DNA from: Hydractinia symbiolongicarpus
Lineage: Eukaryota; Cnidaria; Hydrozoa; Anthoathecata; Hydractiniidae
Direction of reading: 5' to 3'
DNA length: 64,000 nt
NCBI RefSeq assembly: GCF_029227915.1
Contig: NC_079883.1
Location: 682,001 to 746,000 of the forward strand
The notes beneath the pieces are model-generated. The model made no database searches. It was given only the letters and a program-made list of their open reading frames with translations, and had not been told where the DNA came from. Of this stretch, positions 14,144 through 27,435 are shown one piece after another. Made by a program: the position numbers and the translations under genes. Each line of letters begins with the position of its first letter. Within the stretch, counting starts at the first letter, position 1.

Positions 14144-15017
14144 TGAGACTTGTAGTTTTCAAAAATGTTTTCATTTTTGATGAGACGCTGAATAAAAGAT
14201 GTTTAATCGCCAGCAAACGAAAACCCGCGATTTCCCGTAAATCCCGGGCTTGGCCCGTATAGTCGAATATATACGAAGAAATTACCCTGTGAGTAAACTC
14301 ATTTCCAGAACGATTTTTTAAATTATCTTTTCACCACTAAAACGCATGAGACTTGTAGTTTTCAAAAATGTTTTCATTTTTGATGAGACGCTGAATAAAA
14401 GAAGTTTAATCGCCGGCAAACGAAAACCCGCGAATTCCCGTAATTCCCGGACTCGGCCCGTATAGTCAAAAGTATACAAAGAAAATACCCAGGGAGTAAA
14501 CTCATTTCCAGAACGATTTTTTAAATTATCTTTTGACCACTAAAACGCATGAGACTTGTAGTTTTCAAAAATGTTTTCATTTTTGATGAGACGCTGAATA
14601 AAAGATGTTTAATCGCCGGCAAACGAAAACCCGCGATTTCCCGTAAATCCCGGACTCGGCCCGTATAGTCAAAAGTATACAAAGAAAGTACCCTGCGAGT
14701 AAACTCATTTCCAGAACGATTTTTTAAATTATCTTTTCACCACTAAAACGCACGAGACTTGTAGTTTTCAAAAATGTTTTCATTTTTGATGAGACGCTGA
14801 ATAATAGAAGTTTAATCGCCGGCAAACGAAAACCCGCGAATTCCCGTAATTCCCGGACTCGGCCCGTATAGTCAAAAGTATACAAAGAAAATACCCAGGG
14901 AGTAAACTCATTTCCAGAACGATTTTTTAAATTATCTTTTCACCACTAAAACGCACGAGACTTGTAGTTTTCAAAAATGTTTTCATTTTTGATGAGACGC
15001 TGAATAAAAGAAGTTTA

Positions 15018-15220
15018 ATCGCCGGCAAACGAAAATCCGAGATTTCCCGTAAATCCTAGACTCGGCCCGTATAGTCGAAAGTATACAGAGAAAGTACCCA
15101 GGGAGTAAACTCATTTCCCGAACGATTTTTTAAATTATTTTTTCGCCACTACAACGCATGAGACTTGTAGTTTTCAAAAATGTTTTCATTTTTGATGAGA
15201 CGCTGAATAAAAGAAGTTTA
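15018..15220. repeat. Divergent unit class with CTACAACGC and AATCCGAG (first of 14)
   Basis: This unit carries linked variants absent from most units: AATCCGAGATTTCCCG, AATCCTAGACTCGG, TCGAAAGTATACAGAG and CGCCACTACAACGC. The ACAACGC marker occurs at 15,151, 16,978, 20,226, 22,459, 23,677, 24,692, 26,099, 27,912, 30,957, 33,189, 34,407, 35,422, 37,032 and 38,642. All are in phase, and I saw none outside 15.1-38.7 kb. The first-half variants (AATCCGAG) also occur in other units without ACAACGC, showing recombination or conversion between classes. Confidence 0.85.
15066..15079. other. CENP-B-box-like core with one base missing
   Basis: On the reverse strand the segment reads TTCG, six bases, CGGG. 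The CENP-B box (NTTCGNNNNANNCGGGN) has TTCG and CGGG separated by seven bases, so this is one base short and not a match. It recurs in every unit with CCCGTATAGTCGAA, in both the TCGAAAG and TCGAATG classes. It is recorded as a resemblance only. Confidence 0.3.
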
Positions 15221-16255
15221 ATCGCCGGCAAACGAAAACCCGCGATTTCCCGTAAATCCCGGGCTCGGCCCGTATAGTCAAAAGTATACAAAGAAAGTAC
15301 CCTGCGAGTAAACTCATTTCCAGAACGATTTTTTAAATTATCTTTTCACCACTAAAACGCAGGAGACTTGTACTTTTCAAAAATGTTTTCATTTTTGATG
15401 AGACGCTGAATAAAGGAAGTTTAATCGCCGGCAAACGAAAACCCGCGAAATCCCGTAAATCTCGGACTCCGCCCGTATAGTCAAAAGTATACAAAGAAAA
15501 TACCCAGGGAGTAAACTCATTTCCAGAACGATTTTTTAAATTATCTTTTCACCACTAAAACGCATGAGACTTGTAGTTTTCAAAAATGTTTTCATTTTTG
15601 ATGAGACGCTGAATAAAAGAAGTTTAATCGCCGGCAAACGAAAACCCGCGATTTTCCGTAAATCCCGTGCTTGGCCCGTATAGTCGAGTATATACAAAGA
15701 AAGTACCCTGTGAGTAAACTCCTTTCCAGAACGATTTTTTATATTATCTTTTCACCACTAAAACGCATGAGACTTGTAGTTTTCAAAAATGTTTTCATTT
15801 TTAATGAGATGCGGAATAAAAGAAGTTTAATCGCCGGCAAACGAACACCCGCGATTTCCCGTAAATCCCGGACTCGGCCCGTATAGTCAAAAGTATACAA
15901 AGAAAATACCCAGGGGGGAAACTCATTTCCCGAACGATTTTTTAAATTATTTTTTCACCACTAAAACGTATGAGACTTGTAGTTTTCAAAAATGTTTTCA
16001 TTTTTGATGAGACGCTGAATAAAAGAAGTTTAATCGCCGGCAAACGAAAACCCGCGATTTCCCGTAAATCCCGGGCTCGGCCCGTATAGTCAAAAGTATA
16101 CAAAGAAAGTACCCTGCGAGTAAACTCATTTCCAGAACGATTTTTTAAATTATCTTTTCACCACTAAAACGCAGGAGACTTGTAGTTTTCAAAAATGTTT
16201 TCATTTTTGATGAGACGCTGAATAAAGGAAGTTTAATCGCCGGCAAACGAAAACC

Positions 16256-16267
16256 CGGGAATTCCCG
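16256..16267. other. 12-bp perfect palindrome CGGGAATTCCCG
   Basis: A G in place of C in CCCGCGAATTCCCG creates a perfect 12-bp palindrome in the GC-rich block. It is also present at 18,489 and 29,220. Two neighbouring features travel with the first two (CCAAG in the same unit and AAAAAAAGGTTAATC after it). Confidence 0.85.
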
Positions 16268-18101
16268 TAAATCCCTGACTCCGCCCGTATAGTCAAAAGT
16301 ATACAAAGAAAATACCAAGGGAGTAAACTCATTTCCAGAACGATTTTTTAAATTATCTTTTCACCACTAAAACGCATGAGACTTGTAGTTTTCAAAAATG
16401 TTTTCATTTTTGATGAGACGCTGAATAAAAAAAGGTTAATCGCCGGCAAGCGAAAACCCGCGATTTCCTGTAAATCCCGGACTCGGCCCGTATAGTCAAA
16501 AGCATAAAAAGAAAGTACCCTGCGAGTAAACTCATTTCCAGAACGATTTTTTAAATTATCTTTTCACCACTAAAACGCACGAGACTTGTAGTTTTCAAAA
16601 ATGTTTTCATTTTTGATGAGACGCTGAATAATAGAAGTTTAATCGCCGGCAAACGAAAACCCGCGAATTCCCGTAATTCCCGGACTCGGCCCGTATAGTC
16701 AAAAGTATACAAAGAAAATACCCAGGGAGTAAACTCATTTCCAGAACGATTTTTTAAATTATCTTTTCACCACTAAAACGCATGAGACTTGTAGTTTTCA
16801 AAAATGTTTTCATTTTTGATGAGACGCTGAATAAAAGAAGTTTAATCGCCGGCAAACGAAAATCCGAGATTTCCCGTAAATCCTAGACTCGGCCCGTATA
16901 GTCGAAAGTATACAGAGAAAGTACCCAGGGAGTAAACTCATTTCCCGAACGATTTTTTAAATTATTTTTTCGCCACTACAACGCATGAGACTTGTAGTTT
17001 TCAAAAATGTTTTCATTTTTGATGAGACGCTGAATAAAAGAAGTTTAATCGCCGGCAAACGAAAACCCGCGATTTCCCGTAAATCCCGGGCTCGGCCCGT
17101 ATAGTCAAAAGTATACAAAGAAAGTACCCTGCGAGTAAACTCATTTCCAGAACGATTTTTTAAATTATCTTTTCACCACTAAAACGCAGGAGACTTGTAC
17201 TTTTCAAAAATGTTTTCATTTTTGATGAGACGCTGAATAAAGGAAGTTTAATCGCCGGCAAACGAAAACCCGCGAAATCCCGTAAATCTCGGACTCCGCC
17301 CGTATAGTCAAAAGTATACAAAGAAAATACCCAGGGAGTAAACTCATTTCCAGAACGATTTTTTAAATTATCTTTTCACCACTAAAACGCATGAGACTTG
17401 TAGTTTTCAAAAATGTTTTCATTTTTGATGAGACGCTGAATAAAAGAAGTTTAATCGCCGGCAAACGAAAACCCGCGATTTTCCGTAAATCCCGTGCTTG
17501 GCCCGTATAGTCGAGTATATACAAAGAAAGTACCCTGTGAGTAAACTCCTTTCCAGAACGATTTTTTATATTATCTTTTCACCACTAAAACGCATGAGAC
17601 TTGTAGTTTTCAAAAATGTTTTCATTTTTGATGAGATGCGGAATAAAAGAAGTTTAATCGCCGGCAAACGAACACCCGCGATTTCCCGTAAATCCCGGAC
17701 TCGGCCCGTATAGTCAAAAGTATACAAAGAAAATACCCAGGGGGGAAACTCATTTCCCGAACGATTTTTTAAATTATTTTTTCACCACTAAAACGTATGA
17801 GACTTGTAGTTTTCAAAAATGTTTTCATTTTTGATGAGACGCTGAATAAAAGAAGTTTAATCGCCGGCAAACGAAAACCCGCGATTTCCCGTAAATCCCG
17901 GGCTCGGCCCGTATAGTCAAAAGTATACAAAGAAAGTACCCTGCGAGTAAACTCATTTCCATAACGATTTTTTAAATTATCTTTTCACCACTAAAACGCA
18001 TGAGACTTGTAGTTTTCAAAAATGTTTTCATTTTTGATGAGACGCTGAATAAAAGAAGTTTAATCGCCGGCAAACGAAAACCCGCGATTTCCCGTAAATC
18101 C

Positions 18102-18114
18102 CGGGCTCGGCCCG
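18102..18114. other. GC inverted repeat CGGGC-TCG-GCCCG, unit variant
   Basis: Units with GGGCTCGGCCCG or GGGCTTGGCCCG carry 5-bp complementary arms around a 3-bp loop inside the GC-rich block. Units with GGACTCGGCCCG lose one pair in the arm. It is therefore a class-specific feature, less constant than the AT-rich inverted repeat. Confidence 0.7.
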
Positions 18115-18488
18115 TATAGTCAAAAGTATACAAAGAAAGTACCCAGGGGGGAAACTCATTTCTTGAACGATTTTTTAAATTATTTTTTCACCACTAAAAC
18201 GTATGAGACTTGTAGTTTTCAAAAATGTTTTCATTTTTGATGAGACGCTGAATAAAAGAAGTTTAATCGCCGGCAAACGAAAACCCGCGATTTCCCGTAA
18301 ATCCCGGGCTCGGCCCGTATAGTCAAAAGTATACAAAGAAAGTACCCTGCGAGTAAACTCATTTCCAGAACGATTTTTTAAATTATCTTTTCACCACTAA
18401 AACGCAGGAGACTTGTAGTTTTCAAAAATGTTTTCATTTTTGATGAGACGCTGAATAAAGGAAGTTTAATCGCCGGCAAACGAAAACC

Positions 18489-18500
18489 CGGGAATTCCCG
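18489..18500. other. 12-bp perfect palindrome CGGGAATTCCCG (second copy)
   Basis: Same palindrome, 2,233 bp (11 units) after the first. The surrounding units, including the AAAAAAAGGTTAATC variant, are shared, so this is a block copy and not a second mutation. Confidence 0.85.
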
Positions 18501-21500
18501 TAAATCCCGGACTCCGCCCGTATAGTCAAAAGTATACAAAGAAAATACCAAGCGAGTAAACTCATCTCCAGAACGATTTTTTAAATTATCTTTTCACCAC
18601 TAAAACGCATGAGACTTGTAGTTTTCAAAAATGTTTTCATTTTTGATGAGACGCTGAATAAAAAAAGGTTAATCGCCGGCAAGCGAAAACCCGCGATTTC
18701 CCGTAAATCCCGGACTCGGCCCGTATAGTCAAAAGTATACAAAGAAAGTACCCTGCGAGTAAACTCATTTCCATAACGATTTTTTAAATTATCTTTTCAC
18801 CACTAAAACGCATGAGACTTGTAGTTTTCAAAAATGTTTTCATTTTTGATGAGACGCTGAATAAAAGATGTTTAATCGCTGGCAAAGGAAAACCCGCGAT
18901 TTCCCGTAAATCCCGGACTCGGCCCGTATAGTCAAAAGTATACAAAGAAAGTACCCAGCGAGTAAACTCATTTCCAGAACGATTTTTTAAATTATCTTTT
19001 CACCACTAAAACGCACGAGACTTGTAGTTTTCAAAAATGTTTTCATTTTTGATGAGACGCTGAATAAAAGAAGTTTAATCGCCGGCAAACGAAAACCCGC
19101 GAATTCCCGTAATTCCCGGACTCGGCCCGTATAGTCAAAAGTATACAAAGAAAATACCCGGGGAGTAAATTCATTTCCAGAACGATTTTTTAAATTATCT
19201 TTTCACCATTAAAACGCATGAGACTTGTAGTTTTCAAAAATGTTTTCATTTTTGATGAGACGCTGAATAAAAGATGTTTAATCGCCAGCAAACGAAAACC
19301 CGCGATTTCCCGTAAATCCCGGGCTTGGCCCGTATAGTCGAATATATACGAAGAAATTACCCTGTGAGTAAACTCATTTCCAGAACGATTTTTTAAATTA
19401 TCTTTTCACCACTAAAACGCATGAGACTTGTAGTTTTCAAAAATGTTTTCATTTTTGATGAGACGCTGAATAAAAGAAGTTTAATCGCCGGCAAACGAAA
19501 ACCCGCGAATTCCCGTAATTCCCGGACTCGGCCCGTATAGTCAAAAGTATACAAAGAAAATACCCAGGGAGTAAACTCATTTCCAGAACGATTTTTTAAA
19601 TTATCTTTTCACCACTAAAACGCATGAGACTTGTAGTTTTCAAAAATGTTTTCATTTTTGATGAGACGCTGAATAAAAGATGTTTAATCGCCGGCAAACG
19701 AAAACCTGCGATTTCCCGTAAATCCCGGACTCGGCCCGTATAGTCAAAAGTATACAAAGAAAGTACCCTGCGAGTAAACTCATTTCCAGAACGATTTTTT
19801 AAATTATCTTTTCACCACTAAAACGCACGAGACTTGTAGTTTTCAAAAATGTTTTCATTTTTGATGAGACGCTGAATAAAAGAAGTTTAATCGCCGGCAA
19901 ACGAAAACCCGCGAATTCCCGTAATTCCCGGACTCGGCCCGTATAGTCAAAAGTATACAAAGAAAATACCCAGGGAGTAAACTCATTTCCAGAACGATTT
20001 TTTAAATTATCTTTTCACCACTAAAACGCATGAGACTTGTAGTTTTTAAAAATATTTTCATTTTTGATGAGACGCTGAATAAAAGAAGTTTAATCGCCGG
20101 CAAACGAAAATCCGAGATTTCCCGTAAATCCTAGACTCAGCCCGTATAGTCGAAAGTATACAGAGAAAGTACCCAGGGAGTAAACTCATTTCCCGAACGA
20201 TTTTTTAAATAATTTTTTCGCCACTACAACGCATGAGACTTGTAGTTTTCAAAAATGTTTTCATTTTTGATGAGACGCTGAATAAAAGAAGTTTAATCGC
20301 CGGCAAACGAAAACCCGCGATTTCCCGTAAATCCCGGGCTCGGCCCGTATAGTCAAAAGTATACAAAGAAAGTACCCTGCGAGTAAACTCATTTCCAGAA
20401 TGATTTTTTAAATTATCTTTTCACCACTAAAACGCAGGAGACTTGTAGTTTTCAAAAATATTTTCATTTTTGATGAGACGCTGAATAAAGGAAGTTTAAT
20501 CGCCGGCAAACGAAAACCCGCGAAATCCCGTAAATCCCGGACTCCGCCCGTATAGTCAAAAGTATACAAAGAAAATACCCAGGGAGTAAACTCATTTCCA
20601 GAACGATTTTTTAAATTATCTTTTCACCACTAAATCGCATGAGACTTGTAGTTTTCAAAAATGTTTTCATTTTTGATGAGACGCTGAATAAAAGAAGTTT
20701 AATCGCCGGCAAACGAAAATCCGAGATTTCCCGTAAATCCTAAACTCGGCCCGTATAGTCAAAAGTATACAAAGAAAATACCCAGGGAGTAAACTCATTT
20801 CCAGAACGATTTTTTAAATTATCTTTTCACCACTAAAACGCATGAGACTTGTAGTTTTCAAAAATGTTTTCATTTTTGATGAGACGCTGAATAAAAGATG
20901 TTTAATCGCCGGCAAACGAAAACCTGCGATTTCCCGTAAATCCCGGACTCGGCCCGTATAGTCAAAAGTATACAAAGAAAGTACCCTGCGAGTAAACTCA
21001 TTTCCAGAACGATTTTTTAAATTATCTTTTCACCACTAAAACGCACGAGACTTGTAGTTTTCAAAAATGTTTTCATTTTTGATGAGACGCTGAATAAAAG
21101 AAGTTTAATCGCCGGCAAACGAAAACCCGCGAATTCCCGTAATTCCCGGACTCGGCCCGTATAGTCAAAAGTATACAAAGAAAATACCCAGGGAGTAAAC
21201 TCATTTCCAGAACGATTTTTTAAATTATCTTTTCACCACTAAAACGCATGAGACTTGTAGTTTTTAAAAATATTTTCATTTTTGATGAGACGCTGAATAA
21301 AAGAAGTTTATTCGCCGGCAAACGAAAATCCGAGATTTCCCGTAAATCCTAGACTCGGCCCGTATAGTCGAAAGTATACAGAGAAAATACCCGGGGAGTA
21401 AACTCATTTCCAGAACGATTTTTTAAACTATCTTTTCACCACTAAAACGCATGAGACTTGTAGTTTTCAAAAATGTTTTCATTTTTGATGAGACGCTGAA

Positions 21501-24500
21501 TAAAAGATGTTTAATCGCCGGCAAACGAAAACCCGCGATTTCCCGTAAATCCCGGGCTTGGCCCGTATAGTCGAATATATACGAAGAAATTACCCTGTGA
21601 GTAAACTCATTTCCAGAACGATTTTTTAAATTATCTTTTCACCACTAAAACGCATGAGACTTGTAGTTTTCAAAAATGTTTTCATTTTTGATGAGACGCT
21701 GAATAAAAGAAGTTTAATCGCCGGCAAACGAAAACCCGCGAATTCCCGTAATTCCCGGACTCGGCCCGTATAGTCAAAAGTATACAAAGAAAATACCCAG
21801 GGAGTAAACTCATTTCCAGAACGATTTTTTAAATTATCTTTTCACCACTAAAACGCATGAGACTTGTAGTTTTCAAAAATGTTTTCATTTTTGATGAGAC
21901 GCTGAATAAAAGATGTTTAATCGCCGGCAAACGAAAACCCGCGATTTCCCGTAAATCCCGGACTCGGCCCGTATAGTCAAAAGTATACAAAGAAAGTACC
22001 CTGCGAGTAAACTCATTTCCAGAACGATTTTTTAAATTATCTTTTCACCACTAAAACGCACGAGACTTGTAGTTTTCAAAAATGTTTTCATTTTTGATGA
22101 GACGCTGAATAAAAGAAGTTTAATCGCCGGCAAACGAAAACCCGCGAATTCCCGTAATTCCCGGACTCGGCCCGTATAGTCAAAAGTATACAAAGAAAAT
22201 ACCCAGGGAGTAAACTCATTTCCAGAACGATTTTTTAAATTATCTTTTCACCACTAAAACGTATGAGACTTGTAGTTTTTAAAAATATTTTCATTTTTGA
22301 TGAGACGCTGAATAAAAGAAGTTTAATCGCCGGCAAACGAAAATCCGAGATTTCCCGTAAATCCTAGACTCGGCCCGTATAGTCGAAAGTATACAGAGAA
22401 AGTACCCAGGGAGTAAACTCATTTCCCGAACGATTTTTTAAATTATTTTTTCGCCACTACAACGCATGAGACTTGTAGTTTTCAAAAATGTTTTCATTTT
22501 TGATGAGACGCTGAATAAAAGAAGTTTAATCGCCGGCAAACGAAAACCCGCGATTTCCCGTAAATCCCGGGCTCGGCCCGTATAGTCAAAAGTATACAAA
22601 GAAAGTACCCTGCGAGTAAACTCATTTCCAGAACGATTTTTTAAATTATCTTTTCACCACTAAAACGCAGGAGACTTGTAGTTTTCAAAAATGTTTTCAT
22701 TTTTGATGAGACGCTGAATAAAGGAAGTTTAATCGCCGGCAAACGAAAACCCGCGAAATCCCGTAAATCCCGGACTCCGCCCGTATAGTCAAAAGTATAC
22801 AAAGAAAATACCCAGGGAGTAAACTCATTTCCAGAACGATTTTTTAAATTATCTTTTCACCACTAAAACGCATGAGACTTGTAGTTTTCAAAAATGTTTT
22901 CATTTTTGATGAGACGCTGAATAAAAGAAGTTTAATCGCCGGCAAACGAAAATCCGAGATTTCCCGTAAATCCTAAACTCGGCCCGTATAGTCAAAAGTA
23001 TACAAAGAAAATACCCAGGGAGTAAACTCATTTCCAGAACGATTTTTTAAATTATCTTTTCACCACTAAAACGCATGAGACTTGTAGTTTTCAAAAATGT
23101 TTTCATTTTTGATGAGACGCTGAATAAAAGATGTTTAATCGCTGGCAAACGAAAACCTGCGATTTTCCGTAAATCCCGGACTCGGCCCGTATAGTCAAAA
23201 GTATACAAAGAAAGTACCCTGCGAGTAAACTCATTTCCAGAACGATTTTTTAAATTATCTTTTCACCACTAAAACGCATGAGACTTGTAGTTTTCAAAAA
23301 TGTTTTCATTTTTGATGAGACGCTGAATAAAAGATGTTTAATCGCCGGCAAACGAAAACCTGCAATTTCCCGTAAATCCCGGACTCGGCCCGTATAGTCA
23401 AAAGTATACAAAGAAAATACCCAGGGAGTAAACTCATTTCCAGAACGATTTTTTAAATTATCTTTTCACCACTAAAACGCATGAGACTTGTATTTTTTAA
23501 AAATATTTTCATTTTTGATGAGACGCTGAATAAAAGAAGTTTAATCGCCGGCAAACGAAAATCCGAGATTTCCCGTAAATCCTAGACTTGGCCCGTATAG
23601 TCGAAAGTATACAGAGAAAGTACCCAGGGAGTAAACTCATTTCCCGAACGATTTTTTAAATTATTTTTTCGCCACTACAACGCATGAGACTTGTAGTTTT
23701 CAAAAATGTTTTCATTTTTGATGAGACGCTGAATAAAAGAAGTTTAATCGCCGGCAAACGAAAACCCGCGATTTCCCGTAAATCCCGGGCTCGGCCCGTA
23801 TAGTCAAAAGTATACAAAGAAAGTACCCTGCGAGTAAACTCATTTCCAGAACGATTTTTTAAATTATCTTTTCACCACTAAAACGCAGGAGACTTGTAGT
23901 TTTCAAAAATGTTTTCATTTTTGATGAGACGCTGAATAAAGGAAGTTTAATCGCCGGCAAACGAAAACCCGCGAAATCCCGTAAATCCCGGACTCCGCCC
24001 GTATAGTCAAAAGTATACAAAGAAAATACCCAGGTAGTAAACTCATTTCCAGAACGATTTTTTAAATTATCTTTTCACCACTAAAACGCATGAGACTTGT
24101 AGTTTTCAAAAATGTTTTCATTTTTGATGAGACGCTGAATAAAAGAAGTTTAATCGCCGGCAAACGAAAATCCGAGATTTCCCGTAAATCCTAAACTCGG
24201 CCCGTATAGTCAAAAGTATACAAAGAAAATACCCAGGGAGTAAACTCATTTCCAGAACGATTTTTTAAATTATCTTTTCACCACTAAAACGCATGAGACT
24301 TGTAGTTTTCAAAAATGTTTTCATTTTTGATGAGACGCTGAATAAAAGATGTTTAATCGCCGGCAAACGAAAGCCTGCGATTTCCCGTAAATCCCGGACT
24401 CGGCCCGTATAGTCAAAAGTATACAAAGAAAATACCCAGGGAGTAAACTCATTTCCAGAACGATTTTTTAAATTATCTTTTCACCACTAAAACGCATGAG

Positions 24501-25419
24501 ACTTGTAGTTTTTAAAAATATTTTCATTTTTGATGAGACGCTGAATAAAAGAAGTTTAATCGCCGGCAAACGAAAATCCGAGATTTCCCGTAAATCCTAG
24601 ACTAGGCCCGTATAGTCGAAAGTATACAGAGAAAGTACCCAGGGAGTAAACTCATTTCCCGAACGATTTTTTAAATTATTTTTTCGCCACTACAACGCAT
24701 GAGACTTGTAGTTTTCAAAAATGTTTTCATTTTTGATGAGACGCTGAATAAAAGAAGTTTAATCGCCGGCAAACGAAAACCCGCGATTTCCCGTAAATCC
24801 CGGGCTCGGCCCGTATAGTCAAAAGTATACAAAGAAAGTACCCTGCGAGTAAACTCATTTCCAGAACGATTTTTTAAATTATCTTTTCACCACTAAAACG
24901 CAGGAGACTTGTAGTTTTCAAAAATGTTTTCATTTTTGATGAGACGCTGAATAAAAGAAGTTTAATCGCCGGCAAACGAAAATCCGAGATTTCCCGTAAA
25001 TCCTAGACTCGGCCCGTATAGTCGAAAGTATACAGAGAAAGTACCCAGGGAGTAAACTCATTTCCCAAACGATTTTTTAAATTATTTTTTCGCCACTAAA
25101 ACGCATGAGACTTGTAGTTTTCAAAATTGTTTTCATTTTTGATGAGACGCTGAATAAAAGAAGTTTAATCGCCGGCAAACGAAAACCCGCGATTTCCCGT
25201 AAATCCCGGGCTCGGCCGGTATAGTCAAAAGTATACAAAGAAAGTACCCTGCGAGTAAACTCATTTCCAGAACGATTTTTTAAATTATCTTTTCACCACT
25301 AAAACGCAGGAGACTTGTAGTTTTCAAAAATGTTTTCATTTTTGATGAGACGCTGAATAAAGGAAGTTTAATCGCCGGCAAACGAAAACCCGCGAAATCC
25401 CGTAAATCCCGGACTCCGC

Positions 25420-25620
25420 CCGTATAGTCAAAAGTATACAAAGAAAATACCCAGGGAGTAAACTCATTTCCAGAACGATTTTTTAAATTATCTTTTCACC
25501 ACTAAAACGCTTTCAAAAATGTTTTCATTTTTGATGAGACGCTGAATAAAAGATGTTTAATCGCCGGCAAACGAAAACCTGCGATTTCCCGTAAATCCCG
25601 GACTCGGCCCGTATAGTCAA
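25420..25620. repeat. Short 189-bp unit, 14-bp deletion (copy 1 of 4, junction 25,510/25,511)
   Basis: ACGC is followed directly by TTTCAAAAATG; the usual 14 bp between them (ATGAGACTTGTAGT) are missing. The same junction is at 27,323, 36,443 and 38,053, and nowhere else that I saw. The identical break points show one event spread by block duplication. The AT-rich inverted repeat beside it stays intact. Confidence 0.9.
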
Positions 25621-27234
25621 AAGTATACAAAGAAAGTACCCTGCGAGTAAACTCATTTCCAGAACGATTTTTTAAATTATCTTTTCACCACTAAAACGCA
25701 TGAGACTTGTAGTTTTTAAAAATGTTTTCATTTTTGATGAGACGCTGAATAAAAGATGTTTAATCGCCGGCAAACGAAAACCTGCGATTTCCCGTAAATC
25801 CCGGACTCGGCCCGTATAGTCAAAAGTATACAAAGAAAATACCCAGGGAGTAAACTCATTTCCAGAACGATTTTTTAAATTATCTTTTCACCACTAAAAC
25901 GCATGAGACTTGTAGTTTTTAAAAATATTTTCATTTTTGATGAGACGCTGAATAAAAGAAGTTTAATCGCCGGCAAACGAAAATCCGAGATTTCCCGTAA
26001 ATCCTAGACTTGGCCCGTATAGTCGAAAGTATACAGAGAAAGTACCCAGGGAGTAAACTCATTTCCCGAACGATTTTTTAAATTATTTTTTCGCCACTAC
26101 AACGCATGAGACTTGTAGTTTTCAAAAATGTTTTCATTTTTGATGAGACGTTGAATAAAAGAAGTTTAATCGCCGGCAAACGAAAACCCGCGATTTCCCG
26201 TAAATCCCGGGCTCGGCCCGTATAGTCAAAAGTATACAAAGAAAGTACCCTGCGAGTAAACTCATTTCCAGAACGATTTTTTAAATTATCTTTTCACCAC
26301 TAAAACGCAGGAGACTTGTAGTTTTCAAAAATGTTTTCATTTTTGATGAGACGCTGAATAAAGGAAGTTTAATCGCCGGCAAACGAAAACCCGCGAAATC
26401 CCGTAAATCCCGGACTCCGCCCGTATAGTCAAAAGTATACAAAGAAAATACCCAGGTAGTAAACTCATTTCCAGAACGATTTTTTAAATTATCTTTTCAC
26501 CACTAAAACGCATGAGACTTGTAGTTTTCAAAAATGTTTTCATTTTTGATGAGACGCTGAATAAAAGAAGTTTAATCGCCGGCAAACGAAAATCCGAGAT
26601 TTCCCGTAAATCCTAAACTCGGCCCGTATAGTCAAAAGTATACAAAGAAAATACCCAGGGAGTAAACTCATTTCCCAAACGATTTTTTAAATTATTTTTT
26701 CGCCACTAAAACGCATGAGACTTGTAGTTTTCAAAATTGTTTTCATTTTTGATGAGACGCTGAATAAAAGAAGTTTAATCGCCGGCAAACGAAAACCCGC
26801 GATTTCCCGTAAATCCCGGGCTCGGCCCGTATAGTCAAAAGTATACAAAGAAATTACGCAGGGAGTTAACTCATTTCCAGAACGATTTTTTAAATTAACT
26901 TTTCACCACTAAAACGCACGAGACTTGTAGTTTTCAAAAATGTTTTCATTTTTGATGAGACGCTGAATAAAGGAAGTTTAATCGCCGGCAAACGAAAACC
27001 CGCGAAATCCCGTAAATCCCGGGCTCGGCCGGTATAGTCAAAAGTATACAAAGAAAGTACCCTGCGAGTAAACTCATTTCCAGAACGATTTTTTAAATTA
27101 TCTTTTCACCACTAAAACGCAGGAGACTTGTAGTTTTCAAAAATGTTTTCATTTTTGATGAGACGCTGAATAAAGGAAGTTTAATCGCCGGCAAACGAAA
27201 ACCCGCGAAATCCCGTAAATCCCGGACTCCGCCC

Positions 27235-27435
27235 GTATAGTCAAAAGTATACAAAGAAAATACCCAGGGAGTAAACTCATTTCCAGAACGATTTTTTAAA
27301 TTATCTTTTCACCACTAAAACGCTTTCAAAAATGTTTTCATTTTTGATGAGACGCTGAATAAAAGATGTTTAATCGCCGGCAAACGAAAACCTGCGATTT
27401 CCCGTAAATCCCGGACTCGGCCCGTATAGTCAAAA
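27235..27435. repeat. Short 189-bp unit (copy 2, junction 27,323/27,324)
   Basis: Same 14-bp deletion and flanking units as at 25,510, 1,813 bp downstream, as expected if it was carried by the nested 9-unit duplication. Confidence 0.9.

Larger units (their letters stand above)
14700..17952. repeat. 9-unit-spaced duplication (14,700-16,125 and 16,527-17,952)
   Basis: Rare markers repeat at an offset of exactly 1,827 bp, nine units: ATAATAGAAG at 14,801 and 16,628, CTACAACGC at about 15,150 and 16,977, and the CGAACACCCGCG/CCAGGGGGG pair of units near 15.84 and 17.67 kb. The match is about 1.4 kb long. Left of it the copies differ, for example AAAAGCATAAAAAG only near 16.5 kb. Right of it CCATAACG appears only in the second copy. 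Confidence 0.83.

Noticed and set aside
15066-15079. A true CENP-B box
   Set aside because: The spacing between TTCG and CGGG is six bases, not seven, so the canonical box is not matched. I kept it only as a low-confidence resemblance.
9582-17713. Four nearly identical 71-codon open frames (9,582, 13,438, 15,671, 17,498)
   Set aside because: They are the same satellite segment carried by block duplications, differing by one residue. They begin with a TTG triplet, span about one unit, and lie wholly in repeat. The frame register changes each 203 bp, so they are chance openings.
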